Both the position numbers and the translations under genes were made by a program. A stretch of DNA of 6,958 bases from an uncultured Gemella sp. (lineage in GTDB: Bacteria > Bacillota > Bacilli > Staphylococcales > Gemellaceae). The notes under the pieces were generated by a model. That model ran no database searches. It was given only the letters and a program-made list of their open reading frames with translations, and had not been told where the DNA came from. The stretch covers positions 1 through 6,958 of the forward strand of contig CAKMQO010000073.1 in NCBI GenBank assembly GCA_927911695.1, written 5' to 3'. The stretch's first letter is position 1, and every line of letters starts with the position of its first letter. Below are positions 1-6,700 of the stretch, piece by piece.

Positions 1-1279
1 TTTTTTAAATATTCACTAACTTCTGCTGTAGTAGGGAAGTGTAGTGTTTTTTATTTTATCATTTTTTAATTTGTTTAGTAATGTTTTCTGCTAGTTCACC
101 AACACTGATTACTAAGTCAATATCGTTTGTGTTTTCAGAAATATATTCTCCAACTTCACCATGATAGTTAACTTCGTTAGGTCCTAGTTCGAACATGCTT
201 CCTAGTACAAGTGTTTTATAATCGAAGTCATCGTAACTACTTACTACATCAACACCTGCTTTCATAGAAGTAGGGCTAGCGTTATATGCATCGTTGATTA
301 TTAGTGAATCTTCTTTGTAAGGGATACTTTGTAGACGCATTCCTGTGATTTCTATAGTATTTTCAATAGCTGTACGGATTTCTTCGTTACTTAAGCCGAT
401 TTTACTAGCGATTGCTGTTGCGAACATAATGTTATATAGATTATGTTTTCCTTTTAATTTTGTGAAGTATTGTTCGTCACTTATATTAAGTTTGAAATCA
501 ATTTTGTCACGTGTAATTGTGTAGTTTTCTAATATAATATCGTTATAGCTATTCTCACCACATGATGTTGCGTTGATATCTGAAGAATCTACTAATGTTT
601 TTAGAAGAACTTCATCTCCATTGTAGACGAAGTATCCGTCTTTTTTCATACCATTAGTAATTTCGAATTTAGCCTTAGCAATTCCTTCACGAGATTTGAA
701 GAACTCAATATGACTTTCACCGATATTAGTAATTACAGTATAATTAGGTTCAACCAATTTAGATAGGAAGTTAAGTTGCCCAAAACCATCAGCTCCCATT
801 TCAAGAACTAGTATTTCACTATCTTCAGGTGCAGCAAGAATAGTTAATGGCACACCAAGTTCGTTATTAAAGTTTCCTTGTGTTTTGTGAACTTTATATT
901 TTGTTGATAGCACACTTGTGATAATATCTTTAGTAGTTGTTTTACCGTTACTACCTGTAATCGCGATAGTCTTAGCGTTTAAACTTTCTAAATAGTGTTT
1001 CGCTAGAGTTTGAATTGCTTCGTAACTATCATTAACATAGATAATATTATTATCAGAAACAAAGTCGTCTTTTAAAGATAAACTTGCTGCAGCACCTTTT
1101 TCAAAGGCACTTTCTATATAGTTGTGTCCATCTACATTTTCACCTAAGAAGGGGATAAATAAGTCACCTTGTTTAACTTTTCTACTATCAATTGCGATAC
1201 CAGTAATCTCAACATTACTATTAATATTCACTTTTTTTGCATTTAATATTTTTTCTAAATCTGATACTAAATATTTCAT
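1..1279 (-). CDS. murF: UDP-N-acetylmuramoyl-tripeptide--D-alanyl-D-alanine ligase (MurF), 3' end outside window, frameshifted near C-terminus
   Basis: MurF is the cytoplasmic Mur ligase that uses ATP to add the D-Ala-D-Ala dipeptide to UDP-MurNAc-tripeptide, the last soluble step of peptidoglycan precursor synthesis. The N-terminal domain has the substrate-binding DSR at residues 31-33. The central ATPase domain has the P-loop GSNGKTTTK at 109-117 and NNELGVP at 138-144. The C-terminal domain has NDAYNASPTSM at 329-339 and LGSMFELG at 359-366. The ATG start lies 8 nt after the ddl stop, with a weak AGGA overlapping that stop, so translational coupling to ddl is likely. The intact frame stops at base 59 after 406 residues, whereas the family usually has about 450. 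Removing one A from each of two six-A runs (bases 62-67 and 47-52 on the plus strand) continues the protein as KNDKIKTLHFPTTAEVSEYL up to the window edge, which looks like a normal MurF C-terminus. Identity is very secure; the indels are probably sequencing errors. Confidence 0.95.
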
Positions 1280-1287
1280 GTCTAATC

Positions 1288-2355
1288 CTATTCTTCAGTT
1301 AATAAGTTTTTACGATCTTCGTAACGCTCTACAGCTAGTGCGAATAGTTCTTCGATAATTTCTGAATAACTTACATTCATGTTTGCCCATAGAGAAGGGA
1401 ACATTGAGAATGGAGTGAATCCAGGCATTGTGTTTACTTCGTTAATGAAGATTTGTCCTTCTTTAGTGTAGAAGAAGTCAGCACGTACTAATCCAGAACC
1501 ACTGATTGCACGGAATGCAGTTGCTGCCATTTCTCTAAATTTAGGATATAGAGTAGTATCGATTGGTGCTGGAATATCCATACGAGATTGTCCATCTGTG
1601 TACTTAGTTTCGTAATCGTAGAAATCAGTAGTAGAGATATTTACGATCTCACCTGGGTCAGTAGTCTTAACTTCATTGTAACCAAGAACGGCAACTTCGA
1701 TTTCTTTAGCGCCTACAGCACCTTGTTCAACAACGATTTTTTTGTCGAATTTAAGAGCTTCTTCGATACCTTTAATTAATTCAGCTTCATCGTTACAACG
1801 GCTAATACCAACTGAAGAACCTAAGTTAGCAGGTTTAACGAATACTGGGTATTTAAGATTTTCATTAATTTCAGCGATAAGAGCTTCTTTTTTATTTTTC
1901 CAAGTATATTCGATAAAGTGCACGTATGGAAGTTGTGGAAGGTCATAAGCAGCGAATAATTGTTTCATAACTACTTTATCCATTCCAGCTGCACTTGAAA
2001 GTACATTGTTACCAACATATGCGATATCCATGATTTCTAGTAAACCTTGGATTGTTCCATCTTCACCATTTGGTCCATGAAGTACAGGGAAGACGATATC
2101 GAATTTACGTCCATCTTCAAATAATAATCCACTGATATCATTATCAAAGTTAGAAAATACTAAATCATGTTGATCTGTTACTTCTGATGTAATTTGTTCA
2201 CCACGTGCCCAGTTACCTTCTAATGAGATAAAGATAGGGAATACGTTGTATTTTTCTTTGTCTATTGCGTTAATAATAGATTTCGCTGTTAAAAGTGATA
2301 CTGAGTGTTCAGCACTTTTACCACCGTATACAATTCCAATATTTTGTTTTGTCAT
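1288..2355 (-). CDS. ddl: D-alanine--D-alanine ligase
   Basis: This ATP-grasp enzyme joins two D-alanines in the cytoplasm to give the dipeptide that MurF, encoded directly downstream, consumes. The 355-residue protein is full family length and uninterrupted. It begins with the N-terminal domain motif GIVYGGKSAEHSVS (residues 7-20). HGPNGEDG is at 93-100, the ATP-grasp glycine loop GSSVG at 179-183 and the omega-loop FYDYETKY at 245-252. The Mg-binding residues Asp293, Glu306 and Asn308 have the family spacing, followed by the MPGFTPFSMFP segment at 310-320. The Lys251-Tyr252 pair corresponds to the Lys-Tyr pair of E. coli DdlB that marks D-Ala-D-Ala ligases; D-Ala-D-lactate ligases carry Phe at that position. 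A vancomycin-susceptible precursor is therefore expected (inference). The ATG start has AGGAGA (plus-strand bases 2363-2368) 7 nt upstream. It is the first gene of the ddl-murF unit. Confidence 0.97.
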   Translation of the reverse strand: MTKQNIGIVYGGKSAEHSVSLLTAKSIINAIDKEKYNVFPIFISLEGNWARGEQITSEVTDQHDLVFSNFDNDISGLLFEDGRKFDIVFPVLHGPNGEDGTIQGLLEIMDIAYVGNNVLSSAAGMDKVVMKQLFAAYDLPQLPYVHFIEYTWKNKKEALIAEINENLKYPVFVKPANLGSSVGISRCNDEAELIKGIEEALKFDKKIVVEQGAVGAKEIEVAVLGYNEVKTTDPGEIVNISTTDFYDYETKYTDGQSRMDIPAPIDTTLYPKFREMAATAFRAISGSGLVRADFFYTKEGQIFINEVNTMPGFTPFSMFPSLWANMNVSYSEIIEELFALAVERYEDRKNLLTEE

Positions 2356-2452
2356 AAAAAAATCTCCTAAATAAAATTTTTATATTGTTATTTTAAAAAT
2401 TATTGTTACAGTTCATAGAATTATGTGATAATAATTTACTACGCTACTAACT

Positions 2453-2473
2453 TACTAGATATTAAATCTAGTA
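2453..2473. promoter_or_regulatory. Perfect inverted repeat beside candidate ddl -10 boxes (possible operator)
   Basis: TACTAGAT and its exact reverse complement ATCTAGTA flank a 5-nt centre (ATTAA). Read toward ddl, the repeat abuts a TATAAT (plus-strand ATTATA at 2473-2478) and covers the expected transcription start, a usual place for a repressor site. It could equally form a small hairpin at the 5' end of the ddl leader. I recognise no known regulator motif. Confidence 0.4.
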
Positions 2474-2494
2474 TTATATCGTATAATTATACCA
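2473..2494 (-). promoter_or_regulatory. Candidate ddl-murF promoter, two -10 boxes
   Basis: On the minus strand there are two perfect TATAAT boxes (plus-strand ATTATA at 2486-2491 and 2473-2478). The first is preceded by TGG, making an extended -10 (TGnTATAAT), which could compensate for the lack of a convincing -35. Transcription would leave a leader of roughly 110-125 nt before ddl. Bases 2481-2492 (GTATAATTATAC) form a perfect 12-bp palindrome, so a TATAAT is also present on the plus strand there, but without a -35. Confidence 0.45.
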
Positions 2495-2565
2495 CAAAAA
2501 TATAAAGTAGAGTAGTTTTATAACTAATTTAAAATGTTAATTTATTATTTTAATGCATATTAATA

Positions 2566-2594
2566 TTGTATTTTTGTAGTATCAAATTTATAAT
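2566..2594 (+). promoter_or_regulatory. Sigma-A-type promoter for the membrane protein gene
   Basis: TTGTAT (2566-2571), a 17-nt spacer and a perfect TATAAT (2589-2594) match the housekeeping consensus well. The predicted start near base 2601 leaves a leader of about 35 nt containing the AGGAGG at 2622-2627. The divergent candidate ddl promoter lies about 75-95 bp to the left. Confidence 0.65.
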
Positions 2595-2636
2595 AGAGTA
2601 TGTATAAAAAATCATATTAGTAGGAGGAAGTAAAGT

Positions 2637-3446
2637 TTGAATGAAAAATTAGAAGATAAATATGATTTTAAAACCTTGCGTAAAAGAAAAATTAATCTAG
2701 TATATAAATTTATCTTTGTATATATTGTGTTTCTTTTCGCATTAGCTATAACTCAAATGAAACTAGGATATAGTGATACAGTAGCTTTATTATATTCGCA
2801 ATATTTTTCTTTATAATAGTTGGTTATTTTGCTAGGGAAGGATATAAAATTGAGAATATAATTGCATTAAAATTATTGAATAATTTGGAATTAGCTGAAT
2901 TTATGGATTTTATGCATGAACAACATAAAAATAAAAAATTAACTAGAAATAGTACATATTACAACTATATGGCACTAGTTGAGCTTATCTATGGTAACTT
3001 TGATAAGAGTGAAGAATATTTATCAAAAGTAAAACTTACTCAATCAGGTTATATTAGAGGAGCCTTAAGAGGAACTGAAATATGGTATCACTATACTAGA
3101 TTTATGTTAAATATTTTTACTGATAAAGAATTTGATTTAGAAGAATTAAAAAAAACAACTTGTGAAAACAGTTAGTAAAAATCAAGAAGCTGTTCAAATG
3201 TATAATAATAAATTAGATAATATATATAAAGTTCTAGTTTTAAAAGAACCTGCTGATAATTTTAAAGAAGAATTAAATGATAATATAGTAGAGTGTTCGA
3301 AAGTATTTAATTATTATTTCTATCTTTGTAATGAAGTACTAAAAGAAAATAAAGAAGAAGCTAATAAGTACATTGACTTATTATTACAATATAATGAAAA
3401 TTATTATGTAGTAAGGCAAGCAAAAGCAATAAGAGAAAAAAATTAA
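2637..3446 (+). CDS. Uncharacterised protein with two N-terminal membrane segments and TPR-like helical domain (two frameshifts)
   Basis: I do not recognise this gene. The start chosen is TTG at 2637, 9 nt after a strong AGGAGG (2622-2627); the ATG at 2641 runs into a stop after three codons. A basic N-terminus (residues 13-20 include KTLRKRK) leads into a hydrophobic segment at about 19-39. A second hydrophobic segment, about 49-66, is formed by joining two frames (it includes FAIFFFIIVGYF). The rest is charged and mainly helical. YMALVELIYGNFDKSEEYL resembles one tetratricopeptide unit, and a second helical pair lies near the C-terminus (EVLKENKEEANKYIDLLL). Two single-base corrections are needed: one base added around 2786-2796, and one A removed from the eight-A run at 3148-3155. 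Together they give 269 residues. The likely topology is a membrane anchor with a cytoplasmic helical domain, perhaps a protein-interaction scaffold (inference). It has its own promoter and terminator and is monocistronic. Confidence 0.75.
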
Positions 3447-3473
3447 GGGTTGACCAATAGGTCAGCCCTTTTT
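3447..3473. terminator. Rho-independent terminator, probably bidirectional, between convergent genes
   Basis: GGGTTGACC (3447-3455) pairs with GGTCAGCCC (3460-3468) through nine base pairs including one G-U, closing an AATA loop. On the plus strand it is followed by TTTTT directly after the membrane protein stop codon. On the minus strand the same stem is followed by TTAATTTTTTT, so it can also end uvrB transcripts. The plus-strand T run includes the first bases of the uvrB stop codon. Confidence 0.9.
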
Positions 3474-5468
3474 ATAATTTATATTTCTCTTTTAGTTCTG
3501 CGATAGTATCACGTAGTTTTGCAGCTTGTTCGAATTCGAATTTCTCTGCAGCGGCGAACATTTGTTGTTCTAATTCTGCTAAGTGTTCCTCGATATTATC
3601 ATCGTTGATATTTGCAGTTTCTTCAATTTCAACAATATCTTCATCAACCACTTCTTTCTTAGCACTGATAGAATCACGGATATCTTTAATAATAGTTTGA
3701 GGGATAATTCCGTGTTCTTCGTTATAAGCCATCTGAATTTCGCGACGACGGTTTGTTTCATCAATCGCTTTTCTCATACTTCGAGTAATATTATCTGCAT
3801 ACATTATTACACGACCATTTGCATTACGTGCGGCACGTCCGATAGTTTGAAGAAGAGCTTTATCTCCACGTAAAAATCCTTCCTTATCAGCATCCAAAAT
3901 AGCGACAAGCGATACTTCTGGAATATCTAGACCTTCACGTAGTAAGTTAATTCCAATAAGAATATCGAATTTACCAAGTCGAAGATTTCTAATTATTTCG
4001 GTACGTTCTAATGTTTTAATATCAGAGTGTAGGTATTCTACTTTTAGACCATTTTCTTTCAGATAAGCTGTTAAAGATTCTGCCATTTTTTTCGTTAGGG
4101 TAGTGATAAGTACACGTTCTCCTTTAGCTATAATCTTCTCAGCTTCTTTAGTAATGTCGAATACTTGGTCACTAACAGGGCGAATATCGATAATAGGATC
4201 TAGTAGACCTGTAGGACGAATGATTTGTTCAGTGATTTTTGTACTGTTTTCTAACTCGAAATCCCCTGGTGTTGCTGATACGAAAATAGCTTGATTAAGT
4301 TTTTTCTCAAATTCCTCGAAGTTCAATGGTCTGTTATCCAAAGCTGTCGGTAATCTGAATCCATAATCAACAAGCACTTGTTTACGTGCTCTGTCTCCGT
4401 TAAACATACCTCGAACCTGAGGAAGTGTAACGTGTGATTCATCGACTACTAGTAACCAATCATCTGGGAAATAATCTAGTAGTGTATATGGAGTACTACC
4501 AGGTTCACGAAGTGTAAGATGAAGAGAATAGTTCTCGATACCCGAACAGAATCCCATTTCCTCCATCATTTCAAGGTCGTAGTTAGTACGTTGTTCAAGA
4601 CGTTGTGCTTCTAGAAGTTTATTTTCCATATTTAGAACCTTAAGTCTTTCTTCTAGCTCAGCGCGTATTCTCTTAATCGCTTCTTTAGTCTTTTCATCAC
4701 CAGCAACGAAGTGACTGGCAGGATATATCGCGATATGTTCAAGTTCGCTTAGTACTTCACCGGTTAAAGGATTAATCTCACGAATACGATCGATTTCATC
4801 ACCGAACATCTCTATACGAACAGAGTTTTCACTACGAGATGCAGGGAAGATTTCAATTACATCACCTCGTACTCTAAAATTACCACGAGTAAACTCAATA
4901 TCATTTCGCATATATTGAATGCTAATTAGTTTTTCCATAATCTTATTTCTACTGATTTCATCACCAACACGTAATGATAGTACTAGTGATGAATATTCTT
5001 CTGGTGAACCAAGACCATATATACAGCTGACACTCGATACGATAATAACATCATCACGATCGAATAAGGAAGATGTTGCACTGTGTCGTAGTTTATCAAT
5101 CTCATCATTTACTGATGAATCTTTTTCTATATATGTATCTGTTGATGGAACGTATGCCTCCGGTTGGAAGTAATCATAGTATGAAACGAAGTACTCAACA
5201 CGGTTATTCGGGAAAACTCTTTAAGCTCATTATATAATTGACCAGCTAATGTTTTATTATGAGCAAGAACTAGGGTAGGTTTTCCTACATTTTTTACTAT
5301 ATTAGCTATAGTAAATGTTTTACCAGTACCAGTTGCACCAAGTAATGTTTGATATTTTTCTCCATTATTTAAACCTTCAGTAAGTTCGGCAATCGCATTA
5401 ATCTGATCACCTTTGGGGTCGTACTTACTCTGAAGATCAAAATCTACATGTAATCTATTAATTTCCAA
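3472..5468 (-). CDS. uvrB: Excinuclease ABC subunit B (UvrB), one frameshift
   Basis: UvrB is the damage-verifying helicase-like subunit of nucleotide excision repair. It is loaded by UvrA and then recruits UvrC for incision. With one base restored the protein is 665 residues, normal for the family. Visible landmarks are the Walker A GATGTGKT at 44-51, the beta-hairpin region YYDYYQPEAYVP, the Walker B DESH at about 343-346, the helicase motif TIGRAARN at about 542-549, and a C-terminal UVR motif (about 626-661) that contacts UvrC. The frame breaks after NELKEF: coding-strand TTTTCCCG (plus-strand four-A run 5213-5216) needs a fifth T to continue as [16 protein letters not shown]. The stretch 4939-5212 is stop-free in the UvrB frame. 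I chose TTG at 5468 because AAGGAG lies 8 nt upstream; the in-frame GTG at 5477 overlaps that AAGGAG. uvrA is not adjacent, unlike in many Bacillota. Identity is certain; the break is probably a sequencing error. Confidence 0.95.
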
Positions 5469-5476
5469 AAAATCCA

Positions 5477-5482
5477 CTCCTT
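5477..5482 (-). promoter_or_regulatory. Ribosome binding site that decides the uvrB start
   Basis: AAGGAG on the minus strand ends 8 nt before TTG at 5468, which is ideal spacing. Its final G is the first base of an in-frame GTG (5477), so that GTG cannot be served by it. This favours the TTG start, three codons downstream. Confidence 0.6.
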
Positions 5483-5492
5483 ATATAGGTTG

Positions 5493-5533
5493 TTTTGTGA
5501 GTTAATAGTATAAATAATAAAACTCACACAAAA
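5493..5533. promoter_or_regulatory. Inverted repeat upstream of uvrB (candidate operator or leader hairpin)
   Basis: TTTTGTGAGTT (5493-5503) and AACTCACACAAAA (5521-5533) form inverted arms: seven perfect pairs (GTGAGTT/AACTCAC), then four T-A pairs after a 2-nt offset, with a 17-nt centre. Read toward uvrB, the centre contains TACTAT (plus-strand 5505-5510), a possible -10, with TTGTGT or TTTTGT at 15-17 nt as a weak -35. The repeat would thus straddle a possible uvrB promoter. The promoter assignment itself is weak. Confidence 0.35.
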
Positions 5534-5557
5534 GGTTAATTAATTCTTTCATTAAAT

Positions 5558-5563
5558 ATTATA
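5558..5563 (-). promoter_or_regulatory. Perfect TATAAT, alternative uvrB -10
   Basis: Plus-strand ATTATA reads TATAAT toward uvrB, about 90 bp before the start codon. The matching -35 position at 17-bp spacing reads TTTCCC, which is poor, so this is only a possible promoter. Confidence 0.25.
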
Positions 5564-5629
5564 ATATAGAAAGAAAAATAGGGAAAGTGAAAGAAATTAT
5601 TTAATTTTTACTAATTTGTATTTGCTAAG

Positions 5630-5658
5630 TTGAAAATCTTTATAAAACATCATATTTT
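5630..5658 (+). promoter_or_regulatory. Candidate upstream rluD promoter
   Basis: TTGAAA (5630-5635), exactly 17 nt, then TATTTT (5653-5658) point toward rluD. It would give a leader of about 70 nt. It may act alongside or instead of the closer candidate at 5682-5709. Confidence 0.4.
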
Positions 5659-5681
5659 CTATATTTCTACTATATTTTATT

Positions 5682-5709
5682 TTGTTTTTTTCAGTGTATA
5701 TGTTAAGAT
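5682..5709 (+). promoter_or_regulatory. Candidate proximal rluD promoter with extended -10
   Basis: TTGTTT (5682-5687), 16 nt, then TAAGAT (5704-5709) preceded by TGT, which makes an extended -10 (TGnTAAGAT). Transcription would start close to base 5716, leaving a leader of about 20 nt carrying the AGGAGG at 5726-5731. Confidence 0.45.
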
Positions 5710-5736
5710 AGTATAGTATGAAAAAAGGAGGAAGTA

Positions 5737-6635
5737 ATGGATACACAAAAAATTATATATACTTCACCGAAAAGTGAGAGAATTGATAAATTTTTACAAC
5801 AAGAATTAACAGATGTTTCTAGAACAAATATCCAGAACTTAATTTCTGAAGGTTATATTAAAGTAGACGGGAATAATATTAAAACTAACTATAAATTAAA
5901 AGAAGGTAATGTTATTACTATCGATTATAAAGAACCTGAAGAGTTAGACGTTGTAAAACAAGATATCCCAGTGGATATTGTCTATGAAGATAATGATTTA
6001 ATTATTGTAAATAAAGCTAAAGGTATGGTTGTTCACCCATCTGTAGGACATAAAGATGGAACATTAGTTAATGCCTTATTATTCCACAGTGAACTTTCAA
6101 GTATCAATGGTACTATCAGACCTGGTATTGTTCACAGAATAGATAAAGATACGTCAGGATTATTAATCGTAGCGAAAAATGATAAAGCACATGTTAAACT
6201 ATCAGAAATGATCGCGAACAAAGACGTTAAGAGAAAATATTATGCTCTTGTGCATGGAAGTATTAAGCACGACTATGGGACTATCGATGCTCCAATCGCT
6301 CGTAATCCAAAAGAACGTAAAGAAATGGCTATTATCGATGAAGGGAAACCATCTATTACACACTTTAAGGTTATAGATAGATTTGAAAATATACACTTAT
6401 CGAATGTGAATTAGAAACTGGACGTACTCACCAAATCAGAGTACACATGAAGTACATTAACCACCCATTAGTAGGGGATCCAGTTTATGGTCCAAGAAAA
6501 ACATTAAATACAAATGGACAAGCTCTTCATTCGAAAAGTATCGAATTCAATCACCCAATCACAGGTGAACACCTATACTTTGAAACAGAAATTCCAGAGT
6601 ATATGGTTGAAACAATGTCTAAATTAGATAAATAG
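5737..6635 (+). CDS. rluD: RluA/RluD-family 23S rRNA pseudouridine synthase, one frameshift
   Basis: This family converts specific uridines of ribosomal RNA to pseudouridine; RluD-type members act on helix 69 of 23S rRNA. The ATG start has AGGAGG (5726-5731) 5 nt upstream. Residues about 13-62 form an S4 RNA-binding domain (ERIDKFLQ through KLKEGNVITI). The catalytic domain has VNKAKGMVVHP at 91-101 and the signature HRIDKDTSGLLIVAKN at 133-148, with Asp136 the expected catalytic aspartate. The first frame ends at 6414, just after HFKVIDRFEN. Adding one T at 6390 joins it to the remaining frame as NYTLIECELETGRTHQIRVH, followed by HPLVGDPVYGPR. This gives 299 residues, close to the roughly 300 of Bacillus homologues. 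The exact rRNA target is inferred from similarity alone; RluD is more likely than RluC because of the S4 domain, the length and the motif set. It is monocistronic with its own terminator. Confidence 0.92.
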
Positions 6636-6650
6636 AATATTTTATAACAT

Positions 6651-6698
6651 ATCACTTCAAATGTTGGTAATTGTTGCCAACTTTGAGGTGATTTTTTT
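6651..6698 (+). terminator. Rho-independent terminator of rluD
   Basis: The arms 6651-6670 and 6674-6692 pair over about 19 bp, starting ATCAC/GTGAT, with two G-U pairs and one bulged T, around a TTG loop. Seven T residues (6692-6698) follow. It begins 15 nt after the rluD stop. Confidence 0.9.
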
Positions 6699-6700
6699 AA

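Noticed and set aside
47..67. Programmed -1 frameshift at the AAAAAAC-like run in murF
   Set aside because: A -1 slip at either A run reaches a stop before the conserved tail, and MurF is not known to use recoding. Two separate base removals are needed, which fits error better.
1122..1948. Plus-strand open frames opposite murF and ddl (1122-1358, 1588-1779, 1742-1948)
   Set aside because: They are antisense shadows of strongly conserved coding sequence, with no ribosome binding sites and no recognisable proteins.
2356..2479. Riboswitch or T-box in the ddl leader
   Set aside because: The leader is almost entirely A/T with only weak short hairpins. No T-box sequence, anti-terminator or known aptamer core is visible.
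2641..2652. ATG at 2641 as the start of the membrane protein
   Set aside because: Its frame stops after ATG AAA AAT, whereas TTG at 2637 sits at good spacing from AGGAGG and opens a long frame.
3583..5173. Plus-strand open frames opposite uvrB (3583-3873, 4103-4294, 4919-5173) and the minus-strand overlap 3579-3764
   Set aside because: All are alternate-frame readings of uvrB. The true UvrB frame covers these bases with conserved motifs.
6202..6396. Minus-strand open frame within rluD
   Set aside because: It is antisense to the RluD catalytic domain, and no ribosome binding site or recognisable protein supports it.
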